Shown here: in pieces, positions 43,372-50,529 of the stretch
Numbering within the stretch: position 1 is the stretch's first letter
How the letters are laid out: every line of letters begins with the position of its first letter
Origin: a virus
Virus record (IMG/VR): IMGVR_UViG_3300005617_000198
Span: 1-62,113 of that record
Strand: one strand, 5' to 3'
DNA length: 62,113 nucleotides
Notes under the pieces: model-generated
Told to the model about the DNA's origin: nothing
The model's database searches: none
Seen by the model: the letters and a program-made list of their open reading frames with translations, nothing else
Position numbers and translations under genes: made by a program

Positions 43372-43559
43372 TCCACACCCCAGCTCGATTCCCCGTGCTG
43401 TCGCGTGCGTTCGGCCAGCATCGCGTCGGCGACTTGGTAGGCGTATTTGGCGAGCACTTCGGGCGCGAGGGCCGGGGTGGCGTTCGCGCACAGGCCGATC
43501 ATGGCCTTCTCGGCCAACATGTCGCGAGTGTCGCCCCAGGGCAGTCTATTGGGCTCCAT
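43368..43559 (-). CDS. Small phage protein (63 aa)
   Basis: MEPNRLPWGDTRDMLAEKAM, then YAYQVADAMLAERTRQHGE. The pattern LPWGDTRD...ADAMLAER is common in small phage early proteins of unknown role. GGAGGA precedes the ATG. Confidence 0.65.
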   Translation of the reverse strand: MEPNRLPWGDTRDMLAEKAMIGLCANATPALAPEVLAKYAYQVADAMLAERTRQHGESSWGVE

Positions 43560-43577
43560 CTGTTTTGTCCTCCGGTG

Positions 43578-44069
43578 TCATGACGCCTCCAGTAGCAGTT
43601 GCGACCCGAGTGCCATCACAGCTGCGGGCATCGCTTCCGGGAGCATCTGTAGCGCCACCAGCCCGCCCTTTGTCTCGCCGCAAACCTTCCAGCCGGCCCG
43701 CCGATAGCAGCGTCCCGGATCGCGCTTACGGCGCGTCTTGTCGCGGTCCACAAACGAAATCATCCCGAGGGCCGGGGGATCTCCCCAGAACGCCTTGGTG
43801 CAAGCCACTGCCTCAGTAATCAACTCGCTGGAGAGTACCGGCCCCTCGTTGCGAAAACAGGAGCATACCCACGCGCCGGCCCAAGCGTGCTTCACATACT
43901 CAGTGAATGGCCACGAAGTCACCCAAAGCGCATCGGCGTTCTCCGTCAGGAGTACGAGGCAGCGACCGGGCGGCACAAACTGCGGACTGCCAATCTTCTG
44001 ACGGTTGTAGTGCCGGTCAGCGATCTGGGCCGCCCGAGGGTCGGCGCGATAGGATAGATGCCAGTTCAA
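43578..44069 (-). CDS. Conserved phage protein, GNAT-like (163 aa), TTG start
   Basis: ADPRAAQIADRHYNRQKIGS, PQFVPPGRCLVLLTENADAL, VKHAWAGAWVCSCFRNEGP and RDPGRCYRRAGWKVCG are conserved blocks of a widespread phage family with an acetyltransferase-like layout; the activity is not known. TTG 44069 forms TTGA with the upstream stop. Confidence 0.7.
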   Translation of the reverse strand: MNWHLSYRADPRAAQIADRHYNRQKIGSPQFVPPGRCLVLLTENADALWVTSWPFTEYVKHAWAGAWVCSCFRNEGPVLSSELITEAVACTKAFWGDPPALGMISFVDRDKTRRKRDPGRCYRRAGWKVCGETKGGLVALQMLPEAMPAAVMALGSQLLLEAS

Positions 44070-44293
44070 AAAGACCACGCCTCCGCTCCAATTTTGATGG
44101 CCAACCAACCAGCCATGACGATGTACTTTTCGCCGGATTCCGTTTCAACGCGATGATTGCCGGATCGGCGAACGGATAATCGTGCAGCGTTTAGGATTGT
44201 CACCTGTCCGGTCGGATAGATGTAGGTCCGATACTGCTCTTTATTGGTAATTTCCTGAAACGATTCGTCTAGTTCTTTTTGTGTGTTATTCAT
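44066..44293 (-). CDS. Hypothetical protein (75 aa)
   Basis: An acidic N-terminus, then a beta-rich part (YRTYIYPTGQVTILNAARL; EKYIVMAGWLAIKIGAEAW). Three bases after the DUF551 gene. Unknown. Confidence 0.55.
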   Translation of the reverse strand: MNNTQKELDESFQEITNKEQYRTYIYPTGQVTILNAARLSVRRSGNHRVETESGEKYIVMAGWLAIKIGAEAWSF

Positions 44294-44296
44294 TGC

Positions 44297-44497
44297 TCAC
44301 TTTCCCTCCGGCGGCGCGGGCAGCGGCTGCCAGTGCTCGATGCTATGAAGCCTTTGCCCGTTAACAACAAAAGTTCCCTTTGAGAAAAGGTACATAGCCA
44401 GATAGATGTGTTTTGTAATCTTGCCGACAACGAGCACTTCGGCTCCGTCCTCCGGCAGACGGTCCTCCACGCGAATCCAGCCGAGCGCGTCAGGCAT
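44297..44497 (-). CDS. DUF551 protein (66 aa)
   Basis: GWIRVEDRLPEDGAEVLVVG and EHWQPLPAPPEGK are the two ends of the DUF551 domain, common in phage early regions. ATG 44497 overlaps the upstream gene by eight bases. Confidence 0.8.
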   Translation of the reverse strand: MPDALGWIRVEDRLPEDGAEVLVVGKITKHIYLAMYLFSKGTFVVNGQRLHSIEHWQPLPAPPEGK

Positions 44498-44720
44498 TCT
44501 CCCCCTCCAGCATCTCCAGCGCCCGCACTGCGTCGAGTAAGCGCTCCCCATCGTGATCCGTGCCATCAAAGCGCGCCCACAGCTTCGCCGCCTCGATCAC
44601 CGCGCGCTCTGCCGATGCGATGGCGTCCCCGTGCTTGCGCTCAGCGTCGCGTTGGGGCTTCCCCTTGGACCAAGCGTCCGCGAGGCGCTGCCCCTCTGCC
44701 ATAATGTCCCGCTTAGCCAT
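44490..44720 (-). CDS. Helical protein (76 aa)
   Basis: MAKRDIMAEGQRLADAWSKG, RAVIEAAKLWARFDGTDHDG, then RLLDAVRALEML. No family recognised. Overlaps the next gene upstream by eight bases. Confidence 0.55.
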   Translation of the reverse strand: MAKRDIMAEGQRLADAWSKGKPQRDAERKHGDAIASAERAVIEAAKLWARFDGTDHDGERLLDAVRALEMLEGENA

Positions 44721-45057
44721 TGGTGGCCTCCGCAGCCTTCAGCAGCATCAGGCAGACGGCCCGAGCGGGCGTGTCGGCCACTTCGCCAAAGTGGACCCCC
44801 TCGTCCACCTCCATTTGCGAATGCCAGCCCACTTGCGTCTCGCTAAGCATCAGCAGCGCCCCCGGCCAGCGCTTGTCGCGAAGCTCGCGGTAGGCGAGCA
44901 GTGCGGCGTCGAGCGATTCGGATGGGGCAGCGTAGAGATCTCCCACCGATACGGGAATCAGACTCCTTACGGGCATCTCCGGCTTCGGCTCCAGCATTTC
45001 GCACACAGCCGCGTCGAGCGCCCGGCCCGTCAGCGCGTCAGGGGTAGCATCCATCAT
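44713..45057 (-). CDS. Phage protein of the DUF2591-like type (114 aa)
   Basis: LTGRALDAAVCEMLEPKPEM, the central VGDLYAAPSESLDAAL, and TPARAVCLMLLKAAEA at the end resemble small phage proteins (DUF2591-like) with an Asx-x-Ser pattern. ATGA overlap at the start. Confidence 0.55.
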   Translation of the reverse strand: MMDATPDALTGRALDAAVCEMLEPKPEMPVRSLIPVSVGDLYAAPSESLDAALLAYRELRDKRWPGALLMLSETQVGWHSQMEVDEGVHFGEVADTPARAVCLMLLKAAEATNG

Positions 45058-45335
45058 CGCCCTTCCCTCCGCACGATCAGCCGCAAATCCGCAGTCCGGT
45101 CGCGATCCATGCAGTATCCGAACTGCCCGCACACGGCGCAGCGATGTCGCGCCCAAAAGCGCGCCAGGATGTCGCCGACCATATCCTCCTCGCGGATCGT
45201 GTCGCGCACTTGCGAAGCTAGCAATTCCCTGAATGAACCAATCGGCTCCTCATCGGGCAGCGTCCACGGCTTGTTACGGTGTGGTTTCAACATGGCGGGC
45301 ATGAATGTGCGCAGATCGACAAAACCATAGGTCAT
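45054..45335 (-). CDS. Zn-binding protein (93 aa)
   Basis: Helical middle (FRELLASQVRDTIREEDMVG) then HRCAVCGQFGYCMDRDR, three Cys and one His near each other. Unknown. Confidence 0.55.
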   Translation of the reverse strand: MTYGFVDLRTFMPAMLKPHRNKPWTLPDEEPIGSFRELLASQVRDTIREEDMVGDILARFWARHRCAVCGQFGYCMDRDRTADLRLIVRREGR

Positions 45336-45344
45336 CAGTACTCC

Positions 45345-45623
45345 TTACTTCGCCTCCAGTTCCAGCATCGCCCTGCGCAGCGCGTCGGCTGCGTGTACCG
45401 ACCTGAGCGCGGGCACCCACAGCAGCCCCGGCGAGCAAGGGAAATTGTCCGTGTGCGACCAAGCCGCCAGCGTGCAGCCCTTCGTCGGGCACTGGTTCGC
45501 CACCGGCAGCCCTTGCGCTATTCGGGCGCGCAGCGCGGCCTTGGCAGCGTCTACCCGCCGGCGATCGCGCGCTTCGGCTGCGAATGCCGACTTGCTCGAA
45601 GTGTCACCGAATACGAGTTTCAT
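45345..45623 (-). CDS. Hypothetical protein (92 aa)
   Basis: Helix DRRRVDAAKAALRARIAQG then CPTKGCTLAAWSHTD and FPCSPGL; a Zn site is possible. ATGA overlap with the upstream methyltransferase. Confidence 0.5.
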   Translation of the reverse strand: MKLVFGDTSSKSAFAAEARDRRRVDAAKAALRARIAQGLPVANQCPTKGCTLAAWSHTDNFPCSPGLLWVPALRSVHAADALRRAMLELEAK

Positions 45624-46312
45624 GCGGGCCGCTCCTGTAGATCCAGCATGTTCTGAGTAAGCCGTTGAGTCGCGATCTCACAGAATGATTCCACCCGCTC
45701 AACGCCAACAAAAGGAATGCCGAGTTCTTTGCAAGCAGCAGCCGTCGTTCCTGACCCCATAAATGGGTCATAGACGCTAGCGCCTCCAAAATAGTTGACG
45801 AGCCAACGCACATGCTGAGGCTTACGCGGCGTCGGGTGCGGTAGGGTTGCGATAGCAGCCTCAGTCGCCACTTTGTTCCGCCCATTCCCCCTAGCAAAGC
45901 CCCGGTCGTTCTTTGTTGCCACGATGCGACCAGGAATCACATGAGCGCCGGGACGACTCGGCGGGGGTTCGCCAAAAGCGTAGGCTACATCAGCAGTGTA
46001 GAGCAATCGGCCGATATAGTTCGGACACGCCAGTTCAAGCCAGCAGGCTCGGAAAAATTTGTAACTCGCGGGAACCGCACACAGAAAACGTGGGTCCGAA
46101 TTGCAGCCCAAATGAATAACGATGCGCTTAGTGCGCCCCGTATCCGCCCATTGCAGAACGCTGGAAAGCAACCGCTGCGGATCTTCAACGTCAGGAAACG
46201 CCGAATTTGGCCATACCGGATCGGTGATTACGGACTCGCCGGGAAGTTCGTAAAAATCACGCGCATCGCCGTGGTAGATGGTGATGCCGGGTTCTTGGTA
46301 GTAGGGCGTCAT
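45620..46312 (-). CDS. DNA methyltransferase, beta-class (N4-C or N6-A)
   Basis: 230 aa. Catalytic motif IV DPVWPN at 31-36 precedes SAM motif I YDPFMGSGTT at 181-190, the beta order. DPVW differs from the usual DPPW/DPPY at one position, which should be tested for activity. GITIYHGDARDF at the start is typical of this family. Probably protects phage DNA from restriction. An 18-codon frame with an ATGA overlap precedes it. Confidence 0.85.
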   Translation of the reverse strand: MTPYYQEPGITIYHGDARDFYELPGESVITDPVWPNSAFPDVEDPQRLLSSVLQWADTGRTKRIVIHLGCNSDPRFLCAVPASYKFFRACWLELACPNYIGRLLYTADVAYAFGEPPPSRPGAHVIPGRIVATKNDRGFARGNGRNKVATEAAIATLPHPTPRKPQHVRWLVNYFGGASVYDPFMGSGTTAAACKELGIPFVGVERVESFCEIATQRLTQNMLDLQERPA

Positions 46313-46365
46313 GCCGGTCTCCGTGCTGCGGATTTCGAGGTTAGGTCGCCAAATTTAAGAGGCAT
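46309..46365 (-). CDS. Possible 18-aa leader peptide
   Basis: MPLKFGDLTSKSAARRPA, fitted exactly between two methyltransferase genes and ending in ATGA with the downstream start. It may serve only to carry ribosomes to the next gene. Confidence 0.35.
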   Translation of the reverse strand: MPLKFGDLTSKSAARRPA

Positions 46366-46367
46366 AT

Positions 46368-46766
46368 TTAGGCCATCTGTTTGAACACCACGATCATGCT
46401 CGGAAAGGGCGCTCCGTTCGCGGCATCCCCAAACTTCAACCTTCCCTTGATAAACCGTATTTCCTTCGCATTCGGTAGCACGATGTCATGAAACCAGCGC
46501 GTGTCTGTTCGAGCGGGAATCAGGAACACCGCCAGATTCGCTTCTAGTCCACGCTCTAGCCACTTACCGAGTTTTGGACCATAGGGAGGGTTGCAGAACA
46601 CCCGGCGCCCGTCCCACCGCGCGTAGAGTGGCGCAAGCCCGTCCGAGGTACCGTCCAACGGGCAGGGATCGAAGTCAAAACAGAACTCATCATCGAGTGC
46701 TTGGTAAACATCCCGAGGGGTTGCCCAGCGATCCGACGCGGAACTGAAGTGAACCTGTAAGCTCAT
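46368..46766 (-). CDS. Phage DNA N6-adenine methyltransferase (Dam-like)
   Basis: 132 aa, PF05869-type: RWATPRDVYQALDDEFCFDF then CNPPYGPKLGKWLE with the NPPY catalytic tetrad at 59-62, and FLIPARTDTRWFH. A short form typical of phages. Start overlaps the upstream TAA by one base. Confidence 0.9.
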   Translation of the reverse strand: MSLQVHFSSASDRWATPRDVYQALDDEFCFDFDPCPLDGTSDGLAPLYARWDGRRVFCNPPYGPKLGKWLERGLEANLAVFLIPARTDTRWFHDIVLPNAKEIRFIKGRLKFGDAANGAPFPSMIVVFKQMA

Positions 46767-47176
46767 TAGAATTCCTTACTCCCCCACTCCCCATTCGGCG
46801 TCGGCCAGACCGCTTTCACGGTGATATCGAACTGCTCAGCCGCCGTCCGCAGTTTAACCAGCGCGTCGTCTTCGATATGCGGACCATTTTTGCCCCGGTG
46901 AATTACCTTCGTGTCGTGGAGTTCCAGCGTCCCATCCGCGAACATCACCACGAAGTCGGCAGTAAAGCGGCAATCGTCGGCCAACTTTAGCGTCATCCCC
47001 TCGAAGCGCCACCAACGAATAACCCCCAAGCGCTTCTCAACGTCAAGGTGCGCCGAGTATGCCCGCTCGGTCTTGTTTAAGCCGCGTGGCACGCGAATCT
47101 TTCCGCGTGCCTTAACGGTGCGCTCAGCAGGCGTCGGCTGAGTGAGGCGGTCTATATCGCCTTGGGTCCAATTCAT
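46766..47176 (-). CDS. PD-(D/E)XK nuclease-like protein (DUF1064-type, 136 aa)
   Basis: LNKTERAYSAHLDVEKRLGV, then LKLADDCRFTADFVVM and GTLELHDTK give the D...(E)xK core. The family is related to phage resolvase or endonuclease I-like enzymes. ATG 47176 in an ATGA overlap with the HNH gene. A role in DNA branch resolution during packaging or replication is inferred. Confidence 0.75.
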   Translation of the reverse strand: MNWTQGDIDRLTQPTPAERTVKARGKIRVPRGLNKTERAYSAHLDVEKRLGVIRWWRFEGMTLKLADDCRFTADFVVMFADGTLELHDTKVIHRGKNGPHIEDDALVKLRTAAEQFDITVKAVWPTPNGEWGSKEF

Positions 47177-47832
47177 CTGACCGCCTTGGGTGGAGCAAGC
47201 AATGCCGATCCAGTAATGCCACGAGCAATGCGACTGTAAAGAGTCTGAGGGTAAAGGCCGACTGCTCGCGCAGCCACAATCGCACAAACAAGCGATCCGT
47301 TCAGCTCTACGCGGACTGTGTTTTGCTTGTTATGGCATTGCTTTGACTTAGGTATCCATTCGCAATTGTCTGGAGAATAGTGGCCATTTACGTCCTTGCG
47401 CTCCAATGTATAACCTTCGGGACGCGGCCCCATATCCTCATAGAATTGCCGAAAACTGAGCGACCAACTCTCGCACATCGTAATGCCGCGTTGCCCATAC
47501 CACTCGTACCATTCGTTGGATGGGTCAGTGCAGCGAAGTTTGGCGTGCCGCCATGATTCATGCTCTCTCGCAAATTGTCTGTAAACGAGACCTTCAGGGA
47601 GTGGAGTTGAGGCGCTTGCCCGTCGAACCTCCAGCGTTAAACATCCACAACTTTGCGTGCGCCCACTCCTGAGTGAGTCCCATAGGATATCTTTGACGGA
47701 ACCGCACTGGCATTGACATTGCCACACGCGCTTCAACTTTCCGCTGACACGTTTTCCGTCAGCAAGTCCAACAATCACGAGCCTGCCAAATTGCCGTCCT
47801 ACTCGATCAATCCTTGGTCCTCTACTCATCAT
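47173..47832 (-). CDS. HNH homing endonuclease-like protein (219 aa)
   Basis: The N-terminal half has CQCQCGSVK and QSCGCL Zn pairs. The block SWRHAKLRCTDPSNEWYEWYGQ, then GITMCESW, FEDMGPRP-type and YTLERKDVNGHYSPDNCEW is typical of free-standing HNH/AP2 phage endonucleases. It sits in the early operon and ends with a C-terminal helix-turn region. Likely a mobile intron-like invader now coupled to its neighbours by overlaps. Confidence 0.85.
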   Translation of the reverse strand: MMSRGPRIDRVGRQFGRLVIVGLADGKRVSGKLKRVWQCQCQCGSVKDILWDSLRSGRTQSCGCLTLEVRRASASTPLPEGLVYRQFAREHESWRHAKLRCTDPSNEWYEWYGQRGITMCESWSLSFRQFYEDMGPRPEGYTLERKDVNGHYSPDNCEWIPKSKQCHNKQNTVRVELNGSLVCAIVAARAVGLYPQTLYSRIARGITGSALLAPPKAVR

Positions 47833-47980
47833 CCACTGGCTCCTTTGGCTTCTTGTTCATCCCCTTCGGCTCGCGGATGCGGCCACGGGCCTTTGGCTGC
47901 GGCGCTTGAGGCATCGGTAAGCCCGTTCGCGATTGTTCGCGCTTTAGGGCCTCGACCATCTCCATAGTCCAGCCGCTCAC
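47822..47980 (-). CDS. Basic microprotein (52 aa)
   Basis: MSGWTMEMVEALKREQSRTG then a Pro/Lys-rich tail. GTG 47980 forms GTGA with the upstream stop, and its 3' end overlaps the HNH start by 11 bases. The overlap pattern is the main support. Confidence 0.5.
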   Translation of the reverse strand: MSGWTMEMVEALKREQSRTGLPMPQAPQPKARGRIREPKGMNKKPKEPVDDE

Positions 47981-48282
47981 GCCGGCCCTCCGTGCTGCGA
48001 GCCCCGGCTTGCTTTGAAGCCGGGAAAGTCAGCCCGAGTCAGCGCCGCAGGCACAGCGCAACGATCCTTATACCCAACAGCGGCCATCGGATCGCTGCCG
48101 GTTTCCCCGATACCGGCACAAACGCAAGCAGCGAACCTGCTTTCCGGCGCTTTTCCTTCGCTAGCGGCCCAAGTGCGAGCCGCGTCGCTACTGCCGGGAG
48201 AATTTATGGAATTTAAGTGGACAAAATCGGCGATATCAAAGAATCGGGATGGGGGGTTCAGTTGTCCGCTGGAATCGGACAC
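47977..48282 (-). CDS. Hypothetical Cys-containing protein (about 101 aa)
   Basis: GTG 48282 (MSDSSGQLNPPSRFFD) avoids the tRNA-like region, which an upstream start at 48447 would translate. The body has CVCAGIGETGSD and DRCAVPAALTRADFPGF. Probably the first gene downstream of attP in the lysogen; confidence in the start is low. Confidence 0.45.
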   Translation of the reverse strand: MSDSSGQLNPPSRFFDIADFVHLNSINSPGSSDAARTWAASEGKAPESRFAACVCAGIGETGSDPMAAVGYKDRCAVPAALTRADFPGFKASRGSQHGGPA

Positions 48283-48306
48283 CCCATTACTTTCAACGGA
48301 TACTGG

Positions 48307-48352
48307 TGAGCCGGGCGGGACTCGAACCCGCGACCCTTTGATTAAAAGCCAA
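48307..48352 (-). other. attP core: 3' part of a tRNA-Lys(TTT) gene
   Basis: Read on the minus strand it gives the tRNA anticodon loop CTTTTAA, the variable region, T-arm GCGGG-TTCGAGT-CCCGC and acceptor end CCGGCTCA, in correct order and spacing. The stem TTTGG/TCAAA pairs with one G-U. There is no 5' half, so it is not a gene. Integration would rebuild the host tRNA-Lys. It lies about 0.9 kb from the integrase, with only one copy in the window. Confidence 0.75.
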
Positions 48353-48371
48353 ATTATCGCCTTTTTTGAAT

Positions 48372-48389
48372 GTACTAATTGAGTACTAA
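48372..48389. repeat. Direct repeat GTACTAA x2, possible arm-type sites
   Basis: GTACTAA at 48372-48378 and 48383-48389, start to start 11 bp, in AT-rich DNA between the tRNA fragment and the integrase side. The spacing of one helical turn would suit integrase or excisionase arm sites. Function inferred. Confidence 0.35.
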
Positions 48390-48422
48390 ATGTGGAATTA
48401 GAACGGACATATCCAGCGGTCA

Positions 48423-49268
48423 TCATACTCCGCATACCCCCATACACTCCGCGCTGAAGTTGATAGCCAGTTGCATCTTTCGTGGATCAGGTCGCGTGTC
48501 CAGTTGAACCAGATCGAGCGGGACGCAACTCCGATGAAGGAACAGTTGCTGGTCAAGGTTCCGGTTCACGACGTTACCGGCAACCCGCAACGCATGGTCA
48601 AGCGCGACGGATTCAGCCCACGCTTTCGGGTCTTCTCGCTTCTGACGGTCCCATTCAAAGTCGTTATGAAACGGGCAGAACTTGCAAGCGGATCGCGGCG
48701 TTTCGTGTGGCACCTTGTCCGCGAGATACGCCCGGCAGTTGGTCCGCGTCATGAAACTGTCAATCAGCGGGAAGTTTACCTTCAGATACTTCGGGCGCTT
48801 GGCCTTGCGAATCCTAGCGGCGCGGCCCGCTTCATCAAGCGAGATGCCGATGTACTGCTGGACGATGACGCCTGTTGGAGCACGCCCCGGCTTGGCTTTG
48901 CAGATGTCGCGCCGGATCGTGCGCTGAATGACTTCTATCTTGTACTCCATCGAGCATTGGCGGCGCACCTTGCCCTCCGTGCCGTCCGGTCGAAGGGTAT
49001 AGGCCGGGATGGAGGCGAAACGCTGCCCGGTGCTGTTCTGCCCCTTCATCAGATGCTCAGACAATCGGCCCTTGCTACGAACGAGGATAGGCGGACCCTT
49101 GAGCGATTTCAGCCACTCCAGATGGCGGTACACCGCGTCCGGTTCATCCATTGTGTCCGCGAAAATCGCGTAGTCGATTTGGGGTTTCAGGTCGCCACGC
49201 ATGAACATCAGGTACAGGGCGGTAGATTGGACCCCGGCGCCGAGATTCAGGATGTGCAATTCCGTCAA
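48423..49268 (-). CDS. PP-loop ATPase (PAPS-reductase-like), 281 aa, TTG start
   Basis: LHILNLGAGVQSTALYLMFM has the SGGxxS-like PP-loop variant (GAGVQST), followed by YAIFADTMDEPDAVY. Late SACKFCPFHNDFEW and a final CMGVCGV add Cys that could hold metal. The family is common in phages, where its substrate is unknown; some relatives are in DNA sulfur modification or deazaguanine pathways. TTG 49268 forms TTGA with the integrase stop, so it is co-translated with integrase, between int and attP. Confidence 0.75.
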   Translation of the reverse strand: MTELHILNLGAGVQSTALYLMFMRGDLKPQIDYAIFADTMDEPDAVYRHLEWLKSLKGPPILVRSKGRLSEHLMKGQNSTGQRFASIPAYTLRPDGTEGKVRRQCSMEYKIEVIQRTIRRDICKAKPGRAPTGVIVQQYIGISLDEAGRAARIRKAKRPKYLKVNFPLIDSFMTRTNCRAYLADKVPHETPRSACKFCPFHNDFEWDRQKREDPKAWAESVALDHALRVAGNVVNRNLDQQLFLHRSCVPLDLVQLDTRPDPRKMQLAINFSAECMGVCGV

Positions 49269-50482
49269 TTCACCCTCCCGCCAGCCTTCTCCAACTGCGC
49301 CCGCATCGTCTCGCGCGCCGGATGCGTGTACGTGCCGCTGATCTCCGGGGCGTGCCCCAGGATGCGCGCCTTCTCCACCAGCGTCATATGCTGGTCCATC
49401 CTGGTGGCGGCCGTGTGCCGCAGGTTGTACCACGTCAGCCACGGCATTCCGCAAGCTTTCGCCGCCGGGGTCAGATACCGCTTCGCCAGATTCCCGATTC
49501 GCAGCGGCTTGCCCACCGACGAGATAAACACGGGCGCATCCTGCGCTGGCTTGGCTGCTTCATAGAGTTCCGACAGAAGCATCCACACTTCCACGGTCAT
49601 CGGAATCTCACGGCGATGGCCCTTACGTTTGGGAGTCGCCTTCCAGTGTCCGTTGGTGAAGGTCTCCTCCACCCGGATGGTGAACGATGGCCCTGTGAGG
49701 TCAACATTCCGCCAGCGAAGCCCGCACGCCTCGCCCGGCCGCATCCCAGTCAGCGCGAGTAACCGTACGAAGCCGCTGTATCGCACGTCAATGCCAACAA
49801 TGAGCATCTCAACTTGATCCCATGTAAGCGCCGTCTTCTCTGGACGTGAGTACTCCGGCAGCCTGCACCGTCGCGCCGGATTGCCAGTCGTGAGCCACTC
49901 GGCATCTTCGGCCAGGTGAAAAACCCCGCTCACGATAGCCTTCGCCAGGTGTGCGGTTCTCAGGCCCGCCTTCGTTATGACGGCCTCCAGTACCCGTTGC
50001 ACGTCATCGCGGCGGATCTCCGAAAGTCGCCTGTCTCCGAGCGCAGGAATGATGTGCAGTCGCAGAACCGACTCGTAAGAGTCGCGCGTGTTCCGCTCCT
50101 TCCGGTTCAGGTGCTCTGGCCTGTACTTCCGCTCAACGAACTCGCCGAACGTCACCGCGCTCATCGGAGTTCGTGTGTTCTGATCCAGCCGCGAGAGGTA
50201 GTCCTCCCACGCCTTGCGCCTCGCCTCGCGCACTCCAAATCCATCCATCTGCTGGTTGGACTTGGATGGACACACGGTCACCGTGCTGGACCAGCCCCGC
50301 TTAACCGTTCCATCCGCCTGAATCTGATCCACCCGCCAACGCAGTTTCCAATAGCCTCCCTGCTCGTACAGGCTTCCCTTCTGCTGTAACCTTCGCCTTG
50401 CCATGTCGTCGTTTCCTCCAAACATGGAAAGCCTAGCGGAATTTACGCCGACATTGTTCCGTGGATTTGTTTCGAGCCTCAT
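49265..50482 (-). CDS. int: Tyrosine recombinase (integrase)
   Basis: 405 aa from ATG 50482. SAM-like N-terminal domain (FVERKYRPEHLNRKERNTRD), then the catalytic Arg in LTGMRPGEACGLRW, a basic strand (TPKRKGHRREIPM), the LRHTAATRM box and the nucleophile Tyr in GTYTHPA. It catalyses insertion into the host tRNA-Lys site. ATG 50404 with GGAGG upstream is a shorter option (379 aa); 50482 is preferred because of an ATGA overlap. Confidence 0.9.
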   Translation of the reverse strand: MRLETNPRNNVGVNSARLSMFGGNDDMARRRLQQKGSLYEQGGYWKLRWRVDQIQADGTVKRGWSSTVTVCPSKSNQQMDGFGVREARRKAWEDYLSRLDQNTRTPMSAVTFGEFVERKYRPEHLNRKERNTRDSYESVLRLHIIPALGDRRLSEIRRDDVQRVLEAVITKAGLRTAHLAKAIVSGVFHLAEDAEWLTTGNPARRCRLPEYSRPEKTALTWDQVEMLIVGIDVRYSGFVRLLALTGMRPGEACGLRWRNVDLTGPSFTIRVEETFTNGHWKATPKRKGHRREIPMTVEVWMLLSELYEAAKPAQDAPVFISSVGKPLRIGNLAKRYLTPAAKACGMPWLTWYNLRHTAATRMDQHMTLVEKARILGHAPEISGTYTHPARETMRAQLEKAGGRVN

Positions 50483-50529
50483 GTCCGCCGCTCCCCCGCC
50501 AGCCGGGCCGCCAGTTCGTTGCCGGTCAT
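50479..50529 (-). CDS. Possible 16-aa leader before integrase
   Basis: MTGNELAARLAGERRT has ATGA overlaps with both the methylase stop and the integrase start. Its likely use is translational coupling; it may also be a remnant. Confidence 0.35.
   Translation of the reverse strand: MTGNELAARLAGERRT

Noticed and set aside
48283-48447. N-terminal extension of the 47977 gene through the tRNA-like region
   Set aside because: The translated sequence is that of the tRNA arm and attP, so a downstream GTG start is preferred.
48471-49565. 364-aa forward frame over the PP-loop and integrase genes
   Set aside because: Antisense shadow; the minus-strand genes carry clear motifs.
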